Source of the DNA: Oligella sp050920755
GTDB taxonomy: Bacteria; Pseudomonadota; Gammaproteobacteria; Burkholderiales; Burkholderiaceae_B
Assembly: GCF_050920755.1 (NCBI RefSeq)
Contig: NZ_CP158480.1
Location: forward strand, 1,736,001-1,800,000
Reading direction: 5' to 3'
DNA: 64,000 nucleotides
Both the position numbers and the translations under genes were made by a program. Every line of letters starts with the position of its first letter. Within the stretch, counting starts at the first letter, position 1. The notes beneath the pieces were generated by a model. That model saw only the letters and a list, made by a program, of their open reading frames with translations, was not told the origin of the DNA and ran no database searches. Positions 26,180 through 34,386 of the stretch are shown piece after piece.

Positions 26180-27454
26180 ATGCGTAGAGTGTACTACAGC
26201 TTATATGGCAGACTGCTAAATAAGGAGCTGCTATTAAGAAGCTACAAGAAGGTAAGACAAGCAGGCGGAGCGGCTGGCGTAGATGGTCAAACGCTTAAGC
26301 AGTTTGGCGAGCACTTGGAGCGCAATCTGACGCAATTATTTGATGAACTCAAAACGAAACAATACCGAGCCCTGCCGGTAAAACGAGTAGAAATACCGAA
26401 AGCAGACGGTGGGGTAAGGTCGCTTGGTATACCAAGTGTACGAGATAGAGTGGTTCAACAAGCCGTGAATGAGTTGCTGACCCCGATATTCGAGGAGCAA
26501 TTCCACCCATCGAGCTTTGGTTACCGACCGAATCGAAGTTGTCATGATGCGATTAATAAAGCAACGATGTTCATTAGAACCTATGGGCTAAAGCACGTAG
26601 TGGATATGGACTTATCGAAGTGCTTTGACCGTCTTGACCATGAGCTGATTATCCAACACATCAGAAAGCGAGTCACTGACAGCAGTATGTTGGCACTGAT
26701 TACACAGTTCCTTCAGAGTGGTGTCATGATTGACGGCAAACTGAGTCAAACGGATATTGGCAGTCCACAAGGCGGTGTCATCAGTCCGCTAATAGCAAAC
26801 ATCTATCTGGATGCTTTCGACCAAGCGATGCGCGAGCGAGAGTATCGGATTGTTCGCTATGCGGACGACATCTTAATTTTATGTCGCAGTGCCAAGGGAG
26901 CGCAAAGAGCCCTTGAAGTAGCAACTAATATACTGGAGAAAGACCTAAAGCTACAAGTGAACCGTGACAAAACTCACATTACCCATAGTCGATGGGGAGT
27001 TAAATTCTTGGGTGTAGAGATTCATAGTCAATACACGAAGATACAAGAAAAGAAGCTGTCAGGGTTTAAGCAAAAGGTTAAGAGTAAGACCAAACGAAAT
27101 GGCGGGCAACCGTTAGAGAAGGTCATCAAAGCGCTTAACCCGTTGTTAAGGGGATTTACTCAGTACTTTAGAATTGCGAATGCAAAGGGTTGCTTTAGGG
27201 AACTGGCACGATGGATTAGAAGGCGGCTTCGCAGCATTCAGCTCAAGTTGTGGAAAAAACCGAAACGCTTGCATAGACGTCTCAAACAGATGGGATATAA
27301 ACCACCGTTTGACTCAATCGCAATGAATCGCCGGCGAAATTCAGCGAGTCCACTGGCTAGCTATGCCATGCCGAATAAATGGTTTACTACCATAGGGCTG
27401 TATGATATAGAATCAATTGAAACGGGGTATGTGTTTAGCGCCTATGTTAAATAG
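26180..27454 (+). CDS. ltrA: Group II intron reverse transcriptase/maturase
   Basis: This 424-residue protein has the RT blocks in order: GAAGVDGQTL (31-40), a PKADGGVRSLGIPSVRDRVVQQAV block (RT2), VDMDLSKCFDRLDH (RT3, 141-154), GSPQGGVISPLIANIYLD (RT4, 194-211), and YADD (227-230) as the catalytic core. The maturase X domain follows (about 300-400). No HNH endonuclease domain is present at the C-terminus. The frame is intact, so splicing and retrohoming are plausible. The ATG at 26180 follows GTGGAGAGAAAG. Confidence 0.95.
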   Translation: MRRVYYSLYGRLLNKELLLRSYKKVRQAGGAAGVDGQTLKQFGEHLERNLTQLFDELKTKQYRALPVKRVEIPKADGGVRSLGIPSVRDRVVQQAVNELLTPIFEEQFHPSSFGYRPNRSCHDAINKATMFIRTYGLKHVVDMDLSKCFDRLDHELIIQHIRKRVTDSSMLALITQFLQSGVMIDGKLSQTDIGSPQGGVISPLIANIYLDAFDQAMREREYRIVRYADDILILCRSAKGAQRALEVATNILEKDLKLQVNRDKTHITHSRWGVKFLGVEIHSQYTKIQEKKLSGFKQKVKSKTKRNGGQPLEKVIKALNPLLRGFTQYFRIANAKGCFRELARWIRRRLRSIQLKLWKKPKRLHRRLKQMGYKPPFDSIAMNRRRNSASPLASYAMPNKWFTTIGLYDIESIETGYVFSAYVK

Positions 27455-27464
27455 TAATGTACAT

Positions 27465-27498
27465 GAGCCGTATACGAGGTCCGTACGTACGGTTCTGT
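27465..27498 (+). ncRNA. Group II intron domain V
   Basis: The 34-nt hairpin starts GAGCCGTA and pairs with TACGGTTC (8 bp), with a two-base bulge, an upper UACG/CGUA stem and a five-base loop. AGC at 27466-27468 is the catalytic triad. All expected pairs are present, so the ribozyme core looks functional. Confidence 0.92.
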
Positions 27499-27543
27499 GA
27501 GAGGGATGAGGTGTAAGCCTCACCCTACTCGATCTATTTAAGG

Positions 27544-27834
27544 CTACTTCTCAAATTGAGAACGCAAATGCTCGGGAATCGGACGATCCACCGGCGGTAA
27601 AAAACGGGGCGTCTCAGCATCAACACTGCGATTGATTTTTAAGCCCTGACGATTCTGCTTATTAACCAATGGCGTATCTCTATTTTGAGTAAAAGCCAAA
27701 TAAATGGTAATTGCACAACCTACCACGACTAACGCCGGCCCTGCCATCAGAAACCATGGCCAACGCTCCTTGTACCATGGCTTGCTGACTTGAGGCTCCG
27801 TAGAGCCTACTTGATTTACTACTTTTGAAGACAT
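27544..27834 (-). CDS. ccoH: Cbb3 oxidase maturation protein CcoH (FixH family)
   Basis: This 96-residue protein has one membrane helix (about 25-48) flanked by KPWYKERWPWFLMAGPALVVV, the FixH/CcoH signature, and then DTPLV...QGLKINR in the periplasmic part. CcoH is needed for stable assembly of cbb3 oxidase. The usual DYYKQG segment is changed to NKQNRQG. It is shorter than many CcoH proteins and ends soon after the conserved segment. It is the last gene of the cco cluster, 13 bases after ccoG; the intron sits 10 bases beyond its stop. Confidence 0.85.
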   Translation of the reverse strand: MSSKVVNQVGSTEPQVSKPWYKERWPWFLMAGPALVVVGCAITIYLAFTQNRDTPLVNKQNRQGLKINRSVDAETPRFLPPVDRPIPEHLRSQFEK

Positions 27835-27847
27835 AATAAAACCTTAA

Positions 27848-29413
27848 TTATTCGGGTACAAAGAAGCTGCTGGATTTATCAATCTTAAGCTGCTTACCCT
27901 CGTCAATACTACGAACATGGAAATCCATATCATAACGACCGACCTTACTACCCTCTACCGGTGTACGTACAACCACAGGAATCCACTGGTTCGTACGAGG
28001 TGACACGGTAATCGTGTTAGCGCCGCTATTTTCAAGATTTACATCAAGCTTTGCTAAATCGGGTGACTCAGCGTCAATCTTAAACTCACGGGGTTCCGAA
28101 GTCATGTTAACTAATAAAACGCGGTAGACGTTTTCATAATAACCGCCCGGCACCTCACGACCTAATGAATTACGGTCTCTCACCACATCAAAACGCAACT
28201 CGTTACGTAAAGCTAAAGAGGTCACGATACTGGTAATAAAGATAATTAATAGGGTCAAGTACACCAAGGTACGCGGCTTAAATAAACGCTTACGCTCTTC
28301 CTTCTTGGTGAGGCCCATGGCGATGCTGTTTTCAGAGGTATAACGAATCAATCCGCGCGGATAGTTCATTTTATCCATCACATCATCACAGGCATCAATA
28401 CAGGCGCCACAGCCGATACACATATACTGTAAGCCATGACGAATATCAATACCGGTTGGACAGACCTGTACACAGAGCGTACAGTCAATACAGTCACCTA
28501 AACCCAGTTCCTCAAGATTAGCCTTTTTAGAGCGCTTACCACGAGGCTCACCACGCTTCTGGTCATAAGTCACAATCATCGTATCGGCATCCACCATCAC
28601 ACTCTGGAAACGAGCATAAGGGCACATATAACGACAGACGTTTTCACGTAAGAAGCCGGCAGCTAACCAACAGAAACCGCCATATAAGAAAATCCAGAAC
28701 CACTCCCAGAAACCGAGATCCAGTTTTAATAAATTAGGGAACAACTCACGGATTGGCGAGAAATAAGCCACAAAAGTAAAGCCTGTCCAGAAACCGACTA
28801 ATACCCATAAGATATGCTTAGTCGCCTTGATTCTGAACTTGCGTGCACTCATCGGTGACTCATCCAAACGCATGCGTTGGGCACGATCACCCTCTACCCA
28901 CTTCTCTATATACATAAAGATCTGTGTATAGACCGTTTGCGGACAGGCGTAACCACAGAATAAGCGCCCTGCAATGGCTGTAAAGAGAAAGAGCCCATAG
29001 GCTGAAACAATCAGAATAATGGCCAAATAAAACACGTCTTGAGGCCATAAAACTAGACCGAACAAATAGAACTTACGCTCGATCAAATCAAATAAAACGC
29101 TTTGACGACCATCCCAGTTAATCCAAGGTAAGCCGTAAAACAGCACTTGAGTAAACCAGATTAAGGCAATACGCCAATTATTAAAACGCCCCTTGACCGA
29201 ACGCATATAAATTTTTTGCGTCAAGTCAACGAACTCAACCTCATCACCATCCAAATTCGAAGGAATATGTCCAACTACAGCAGTCTTAGGTTTATGATGA
29301 GTCCTTGATCGAGCAGTTGATTGCTCCTGCTGCTGACTCTCAGCTCGCTGAGGCTGCCATTCAGGTACCTGTTGAGGCTGTTCTGAAGGCTTTTGAGAAT
29401 TTTCTTCGCTCAT
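27848..29413 (-). CDS. ccoG: Cbb3 oxidase accessory ferredoxin-type protein CcoG (RdxA/FixG)
   Basis: This 521-residue inner-membrane protein reduces Cu(II) during cbb3 assembly. It has an approximately 75-residue Gln/Glu-rich N-terminal tail that is longer than usual, membrane helices starting at about 80, the CGYACPQTVY motif in the membrane part, two ferredoxin clusters (CIDCTLCVQVCPTG and CIGCGACIDACDDV) and a periplasmic Ig-like C-terminal domain (about 410-521). It follows ccoP after a 112-base gap and precedes ccoH. Confidence 0.95.
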   Translation of the reverse strand: MSEENSQKPSEQPQQVPEWQPQRAESQQQEQSTARSRTHHKPKTAVVGHIPSNLDGDEVEFVDLTQKIYMRSVKGRFNNWRIALIWFTQVLFYGLPWINWDGRQSVLFDLIERKFYLFGLVLWPQDVFYLAIILIVSAYGLFLFTAIAGRLFCGYACPQTVYTQIFMYIEKWVEGDRAQRMRLDESPMSARKFRIKATKHILWVLVGFWTGFTFVAYFSPIRELFPNLLKLDLGFWEWFWIFLYGGFCWLAAGFLRENVCRYMCPYARFQSVMVDADTMIVTYDQKRGEPRGKRSKKANLEELGLGDCIDCTLCVQVCPTGIDIRHGLQYMCIGCGACIDACDDVMDKMNYPRGLIRYTSENSIAMGLTKKEERKRLFKPRTLVYLTLLIIFITSIVTSLALRNELRFDVVRDRNSLGREVPGGYYENVYRVLLVNMTSEPREFKIDAESPDLAKLDVNLENSGANTITVSPRTNQWIPVVVRTPVEGSKVGRYDMDFHVRSIDEGKQLKIDKSSSFFVPE

Positions 29414-29525
29414 AATCTACCACTTTGATTTAGTTACATACATCGAATATTATACAGCCCAATTGTCCTACCGAACAATTGGGCTGCAATACACGTAAAG
29501 TTTAGAAAGGTTTAATACGAAAAAA

Positions 29526-30446
29526 CTACTCGTTATTAGATAAACCCCAAACATAAGCGGTTAACACGTCAATTTGCTCGGGTGTTAAGTAGTGCTTTTG
29601 TGGCGGCATGATGTTAGTACGACCTTCCATGATCGTTTTAACAATCGTCTGATGAGAAGAGCCACCTAACCAGATATCATCGGTTAAGTTAGGCGCACCT
29701 AATAATGGATTACCTTTAGCATCGACACCGTGACAAGCCACACAAACTGTACCGTATTTCTGCTGACCCTTGGCAATCAAGGTAGCATCGGCACTTAATC
29801 CGGAAAGTGAACGTACATAATGTGCAATGGCGTTAGCGTTTTCAGCCTGTTCACCGGCAGTTGCGCCGAGTGCCGCACCTAAAGGTGCCATCAAACCGAC
29901 ACGACCGTTAGTAATCACACCATGAATGTATTCAGGAGTGCCCACGCCTAACCAGTCTTTATCAGTTAAGTTAGGGAAGTCAGTAGCACCCTTGGCGTCA
30001 GAACCGTGGCACTGTGCACAGGTATTTAAGAATAAACGCTCACCGATAATACGTGCTTCCGGATCCTTGGCCAGATCCTCAACACTCATACCCTTGAATC
30101 TCTCATACACCGGAGCAATGGTTTCACGTAGTTCCACTTGACCCTGCTCTACTTCATGAGCAGCATGCCAACCTCTCAGGCCGCTCCATGAACCTAATGC
30201 CGGGTATAAAACCATAATACCCACACCGATCACGGTTAAACCGAGATACATGACAATCCACCAACGTGGTAGCGGGTGGTTTAACTCACGAATGCCGTCC
30301 CACTCGTGGCCCGTATCCTCAGTAATAACCGTTTTTTGACCTAGCCAAGAACGTTGAGTCCATAAAAGCCATAGTACAAAGACTACACCCAAGATTGAGA
30401 CGACTGAAACCCACAACGCCCAGCCACTATTAACAAAATCACTCAT
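29526..30446 (-). CDS. ccoP: Cbb3 cytochrome c oxidase diheme subunit CcoP
   Basis: I take ATG 30446 (MSDFVNSGW), giving 306 residues and an 8-base overlap with ccoQ; the longer frame to 30467 adds seven residues. There is a membrane helix at about 12-30, the GIRELNHPLPRWW segment, a second helix at about 62-82, and two cytochrome c domains with CAQCH (143-147) and CVACH (235-239). CcoP passes electrons from cytochrome c to CcoO. Both heme sites are intact. Confidence 0.96.
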   Translation of the reverse strand: MSDFVNSGWALWVSVVSILGVVFVLWLLWTQRSWLGQKTVITEDTGHEWDGIRELNHPLPRWWIVMYLGLTVIGVGIMVLYPALGSWSGLRGWHAAHEVEQGQVELRETIAPVYERFKGMSVEDLAKDPEARIIGERLFLNTCAQCHGSDAKGATDFPNLTDKDWLGVGTPEYIHGVITNGRVGLMAPLGAALGATAGEQAENANAIAHYVRSLSGLSADATLIAKGQQKYGTVCVACHGVDAKGNPLLGAPNLTDDIWLGGSSHQTIVKTIMEGRTNIMPPQKHYLTPEQIDVLTAYVWGLSNNE

Positions 30447-30624
30447 GATCCTTGTCCTTGCGCTCACTATCAGCGCTTAAATTTTTTTCGTCCTCTAGAC
30501 TAAACGGCAGTAGGGCTGCCTCATCGTTATCCTTGCGACGTTGCTTGGAGAAAGCCCACCACACAATACCGAAGAAAACAACGATGCCGAGAATAGTCAC
30601 GATACCGTTAAGCGTACCCCACAT
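30439..30624 (-). CDS. ccoQ: Cbb3 oxidase subunit CcoQ
   Basis: This 61-residue protein has one N-terminal membrane helix (about 5-26) followed by SKQRRKDNDEAALLPF, the CcoQ pattern, and a charged tail. CcoQ stabilises the complex. The 3' end overlaps ccoP by 8 bases and the gene follows ccoO by 18 bases. A tail longer than in most CcoQ proteins is the only variation. Confidence 0.92.
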   Translation of the reverse strand: MWGTLNGIVTILGIVVFFGIVWWAFSKQRRKDNDEAALLPFSLEDEKNLSADSERKDKDHE

Positions 30625-30642
30625 AGTTTAGCTCCCTTCTAA

Positions 30643-31326
30643 TTACTTCGCTTCAGCAGCTGTTTCACGTTGACGCCATGCGTTCATGTAGCCTACACCG
30701 AGACTCTGAAGGAAAGCTACCACCGCATCCTCTTCGGTTTTACCGACTAAAGCGGCCGGTGCTTTCTCGATTTCTTCTTCGGTGTACATAGGCTTACCGT
30801 CATGATGCTCACCTAACCAGTTAAGCGCACGCATACGGGCTTGAACATCCATGCCTTCAACGCTCTTATGCTGTAACCAAGTATAAGCAGGCATATTAGA
30901 CTCTGCGACCACATCCCGCGGATTACGTAAGTGAACGCGATGCCATTCGTCCGAGTAACGACCACCCACACGAGCCAAGTCCGGACCCATACGACGAGAA
31001 CCCCATAAGAAAGGATAGTCGTACACAGTCTCACCTGCCTCGGAGTATGGGCCGTAACGCTGCACGTCAGAGTTTAACAAACGAATCTGCTGGCTATGAC
31101 AGCCCACACAACCCTCTTTGATATAGATGTCGCGACCAATCAACTCTAGCGGTTGATGTGGCTTAATACCCGGAGAAACCTGAGTGGTTGAGTGTTGATG
31201 GAACAACGGAACAATTTGCACAAGGCCTGAAACACCTACCGTGATAAGGGTCAAAACCATCAACATCGGTAGATTTCTCTCAATCATCCCATGAGAGAAA
31301 AATTTAACTTTTTTATCATCAGACAT
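30643..31326 (-). CDS. ccoO: Cbb3 cytochrome c oxidase monoheme subunit CcoO
   Basis: This 227-residue subunit has an N-terminal membrane helix (about 20-40) and a cytochrome c domain with CVGCH (73-77) in the family sequence IYIKEGCVGCHSQQIR. The distal methionine is probably in ESNMPAYTWL. It follows ccoN by 23 bases. Length matches other proteobacterial CcoO. Confidence 0.97.
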   Translation of the reverse strand: MSDDKKVKFFSHGMIERNLPMLMVLTLITVGVSGLVQIVPLFHQHSTTQVSPGIKPHQPLELIGRDIYIKEGCVGCHSQQIRLLNSDVQRYGPYSEAGETVYDYPFLWGSRRMGPDLARVGGRYSDEWHRVHLRNPRDVVAESNMPAYTWLQHKSVEGMDVQARMRALNWLGEHHDGKPMYTEEEIEKAPAALVGKTEEDAVVAFLQSLGVGYMNAWRQRETAAEAK

Positions 31327-31349
31327 TTTTAAAACCCTTTATCTTCAAA

Positions 31350-32819
31350 TTATGCATTTGCCTGAGCAGCAACAGCAGGTGCAGGCTTATCATGAGATGG
31401 TGCAGGTACCGGTGGGTTAACACCAGTGCGACCGATAACAGTAGCCAAGGTATTGAAAAGCATGATCACAATACCGGTTAAGAATAAACCACCGCCGATT
31501 AGACGCATAATTAATAAGATTTTCTTAGAAGCCAGTGCCTGAACAAAGCTGTAGGTTAAAGTACCGTCAGCTTCGATAGAGCGCCACATCAAGCCTTCCA
31601 TCACACCGGCAATCCACATAGAGGCAATGTAAAGAACAATACCGATAGTGGCTAACCAGAAGTGCAACTCAACCAATGACTTTTTGTGCATCTGATCACG
31701 ACCCCACAAACGAGGAATCATGTAGTAGATTGAACCGAAAGAAATCATCGCAACCCAACCTAAAGCACCGGAGTGTACGTGAGCAACAGTCCACTCAGTA
31801 TAGTGAGACAATGAGTTAACGGTACGGATCGCCATCATTGAACCTTCGAAAGTAGACATACCGTAGAAAGACAATGAAACCACTAAGAACTTCAAGATAG
31901 GGTCGGTTCTAAGTTTATGCCAAGCACCGGACAAGGTCATAATACCGTTAATCATACCACCCCAAGATGGTGCTAATAGGATTAAAGAGAACAACATACC
32001 TAAACTCTGAGTCCAGTCAGGCAATGAAGTGTATAACAAGTGGTGAGGACCTGCCCACATATAAGTAAAGATCAAGGCCCAGAAGTGAACGATTGATAAA
32101 CGATAAGAGTAAATCGGACGCTCAGCTTGCTTAGGTACGAAGTAGTACATCATGCCAAGGAAGCTGGTGGTTAAGAAGAAACCTACCGCATTGTGACCGT
32201 ACCACCACTGAGCCATCGCATCCTGTACGCCGGCATAGTATGAGTATGATTTAAATAAACTCCAAGGTACTTGAAGGTTATTAAAGATGTGCAACATGGC
32301 GATGGTGATAATATACGCACCATAGAACCAGTTCGCCACATAGATGTGCTTAGTACGACGCTTTGCCACTGTGCCGAAGAACACAATCGCATAAGACACC
32401 CAAACCATGGTAATCAGAATATCGAGTACCCACTCGGTCTCAGCGTATTCCTTGGATGAGGTATAACCCATTGAAAAAGAAACGGCCGCCGCTGCCCAGA
32501 TAATCATCCAGCCATAGAACGTAAAGCTGGCTAACCACGGAGCAAACAACGGGGTATGACAGGTGCGTTGAACCACATAGTATGAGGTTGCAAACAATGC
32601 ACTACCACCAAAACCGAAAATCACCAAGTTTGTATGAACGGGACGTAAACGACCATAGCCAAAAAACTCGTTAAAGCTCAGCTCCGGGAATACCAGCTGG
32701 CTGGCGATAAATACACCCATCGCCATACCGAGCACACCCCAGATAACTGTCGCGATCGAGAACTGTCGGACTATCTTATAGTTAAAGGTTTCCGACCCAA
32801 TCACATTTTGAGTACTCAT
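31350..32819 (-). CDS. ccoN: Cbb3 cytochrome c oxidase catalytic subunit CcoN
   Basis: ATG 32819 (MSTQNVIGSETFNYKIVRQF) gives 489 residues; the frame to 32945 adds 42 non-conserved residues and is rejected. Twelve membrane helices carry heme and CuB ligands, including the His in RLRPVHTNLVIFG, WYGHNAVGFFL, WAGPHHLLYT and WTVAHVHSGALGW. The protein reduces O2 with high affinity. The last 25 residues are Pro/Ala-rich. It is the first gene of ccoNOQPGH, with an FNR-type promoter upstream. Confidence 0.97.
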   Translation of the reverse strand: MSTQNVIGSETFNYKIVRQFSIATVIWGVLGMAMGVFIASQLVFPELSFNEFFGYGRLRPVHTNLVIFGFGGSALFATSYYVVQRTCHTPLFAPWLASFTFYGWMIIWAAAAVSFSMGYTSSKEYAETEWVLDILITMVWVSYAIVFFGTVAKRRTKHIYVANWFYGAYIITIAMLHIFNNLQVPWSLFKSYSYYAGVQDAMAQWWYGHNAVGFFLTTSFLGMMYYFVPKQAERPIYSYRLSIVHFWALIFTYMWAGPHHLLYTSLPDWTQSLGMLFSLILLAPSWGGMINGIMTLSGAWHKLRTDPILKFLVVSLSFYGMSTFEGSMMAIRTVNSLSHYTEWTVAHVHSGALGWVAMISFGSIYYMIPRLWGRDQMHKKSLVELHFWLATIGIVLYIASMWIAGVMEGLMWRSIEADGTLTYSFVQALASKKILLIMRLIGGGLFLTGIVIMLFNTLATVIGRTGVNPPVPAPSHDKPAPAVAAQANA

Positions 32820-32974
32820 AGTACCTACCCTCTTTGTAAACAAAAAACTTATTAATACTAGTAAAGCTTTATTGTGTAAAAAGCGCTTTATAGTATGGGT
32901 TAATAAGAACGAAACCAAGCAATTTGCAGCAAAACTCAGTCTCAAGCTTTAATATTTTACTACAAAAGCCAAGC

Positions 32975-33014
32975 ATTATGTATTAACTAAAAACCCTATT
33001 CTGATGTAAATCAA
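32975..33014 (-). promoter_or_regulatory. Probable class II FNR-dependent promoter of ccoNOQPGH
   Basis: On the minus strand, TTGAT-TTAC-ATCAG (33001-33014) matches the FNR consensus at 9 of 10 positions and CATAAT (32975-32980) is a good -10 element. The predicted start near 32967 puts the box centre about 40 bases upstream, the class II activator spacing. The whole gap 32820-33130 (311 bases) contains no gene; the leader would be about 150 bases. A TTATTTTTCATCAAC stretch at 33056-33070 is a poor second half-site. Confidence 0.8.
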
Positions 33015-33130
33015 GGTTGAAGTGCAGATATTACTCTATTTCGGGGAACTTTTTGTTATTTTTCATCAACAAAATAACTTTTATCGATCCCGGAAAATGT
33101 AAACTCGGTAGAAATTTGAAACATCAGCGA

Positions 33131-33310
33131 TTACTGATTTTTATACTCATCGCTATTTAGATGACTCGTGCTATCGTCATCATAAAGAATGGAATCGCCC
33201 TTTTCGTCAATATCATCGTATTGCCCCTTAAATACCGCCCAATACAAAAAAAAGCTGATAAAGCCGATAAATACAATGGTGAGGCTGCCGAGAATTAAAA
33301 ATATTTTCAT
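33131..33310 (-). CDS. ccoS: Cbb3 oxidase maturation protein CcoS
   Basis: This 59-residue gene begins MKIFLILGSLTIVFIGFISF and then FLYWAVFKGQYDDID, the CcoS signature with one membrane helix (about 3-25) followed by the W-x(3)-[GK]-Q-[YF]-[DE]-D pattern. CcoS is needed for cofactor insertion into cbb3 oxidase. The tail is longer and more acidic than in E. coli relatives' homologues such as Rhodobacter CcoS. It lies between the CcoI-like gene (71 bases upstream) and the ccoN promoter. Confidence 0.88.
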   Translation of the reverse strand: MKIFLILGSLTIVFIGFISFFLYWAVFKGQYDDIDEKGDSILYDDDSTSHLNSDEYKNQ

Positions 33311-33381
33311 GCTACATTGCCCTAAGCTTATTTAGCTTAAGTCCTAATCTGAATAACCGTTGTTAAAAAGTCACTCGCACC

Positions 33382-34368
33382 TTAATCCGCTATGCGCTCT
33401 TCAAGCTCGCGCCGAAAGCGCTTATATAAACGCCAGCCCATAAAACCGACCCACATTGAAGAGACAAACATAATGATAGCGGCTAACCACGGTGAAACCA
33501 GACCAATCATCGCCAATAGGGTCATCAAGAGGTGAAAGACAATGGAGATATTTAAACAAAAACGTGCGGTGTTACGAGTTCGTTGTAAAATCGACTCGGC
33601 AAAAGACTCATCAATTTGCGAATTGGCACCGGCATTTAATAAAACCGTGCGGGCAGCAGCATAACAAGACGGCACAGACATCGCCATCGCACAGGGACAA
33701 CTCATCACAAAAAGTGATACAGTCACCGCCAAGGCATGCGCCGGATCAATATAAAAATACCAGATTAAACCACTCACCACCGCCAGCGCAATCTGCATCA
33801 TCACAAAGTAAAAGGCATAGCGATCCGCATGACTCATATCCTCATCACGAAAGCGCTTGATTTTATCCAGAATACTATGCTCCCCACCGATATATGAGGA
33901 TTGCACGGCAGTATACTCTAAATAGCGCGCCGTCAGCAAAAAGGCGATAAACATCACGATTGAATCGTAATAAACCTCACCATGATGATAAATCGTAGTA
34001 TGCACACTGGGGATAAAGGCCACCACAATTCCCAATGCCACCGGTAAATTCATATTTACCATACTATGGCGATGGTCGAAATCCCTATCCGCAGCAAAGA
34101 GCCCCTTCCAAATCGGCACCGCACAGTAAAAAAGCACCGGTATTGTCAACAACAAACCAATCCAATTCAGTAACACCAAGGCAATTTCAAGGGACTCTTG
34201 AATATCTGTCCCCATATACTGATGCTTAAAATAGCCCGGGGCTGCAAACATCATCACCTGCATCATAATCAACCACGACAAGCCTAAACGTACCACCATA
34301 CGGCGACGCTCTAAACGCTCATGTTCAGGAAGATCCTTAGGTATAGCAAAAATTGAAACGGCTTTCAT
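33382..34368 (-). CDS. CcoI-like copper P-type ATPase reduced to its membrane domain
   Basis: This 328-residue protein has eight membrane helices (about 30-47, 62-86, 106-127, 133-153, 185-207, 212-235, 269-291, 294-315). NLPVALGIVVAFIPS and GEVYYDSIVMF match helices 3-4 of CcoI/FixI, and SCPCAMAMSVP (CPC at 224-226) is the copper motif in helix 6. Everything soluble is missing: no N-terminal metal-binding domain, no actuator domain with TGE between helices 4 and 5 (a 30-residue linker instead), and no DKTGT, nucleotide-binding or GDGxND segment between helices 6 and 7 (a 33-residue linker). Normal CcoI has over 700 residues. It cannot hydrolyse ATP. The frame is clean and the position, beside ccoS, is that of ccoI. 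Confidence 0.85.
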   Translation of the reverse strand: MKAVSIFAIPKDLPEHERLERRRMVVRLGLSWLIMMQVMMFAAPGYFKHQYMGTDIQESLEIALVLLNWIGLLLTIPVLFYCAVPIWKGLFAADRDFDHRHSMVNMNLPVALGIVVAFIPSVHTTIYHHGEVYYDSIVMFIAFLLTARYLEYTAVQSSYIGGEHSILDKIKRFRDEDMSHADRYAFYFVMMQIALAVVSGLIWYFYIDPAHALAVTVSLFVMSCPCAMAMSVPSCYAAARTVLLNAGANSQIDESFAESILQRTRNTARFCLNISIVFHLLMTLLAMIGLVSPWLAAIIMFVSSMWVGFMGWRLYKRFRRELEERIAD

Positions 34369-34386
34369 TAGACTGATTAAAAAAGC

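Larger units (their letters stand above)
25439..27533 (+). mobile_element. Group II intron, probably class C (IIC), with maturase gene
   Basis: The element runs from a GTTTG 5' end (consensus GUGYG), through about 740 bases of structured non-coding RNA (domains I-III; no other gene is seen in 25439-26179), a reverse transcriptase gene in domain IV, a clear domain V (27465-27498) and a domain VI hairpin (from about 27503) ending near CTACTCGAT at 27533. The insertion lies directly after the fnr terminator hairpin, as group IIC introns do, and the maturase lacks a DNA endonuclease domain. The 3' end is only 10 bases from the ccoH stop codon. Boundaries are read by eye and may be off by a few bases. 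Confidence 0.85.

Noticed and set aside
26180..27454. The reverse transcriptase as part of a retron, DGR or CRISPR-associated system
   Set aside because: Domain V and VI follow it directly, no repeats, msr/msd, variable repeat or cas gene is present, and the sequence is a standard intron maturase.
32820..32945. A 42-residue N-terminal extension of CcoN
   Set aside because: It lies over the promoter leader and the conserved CcoN start is at 32819.
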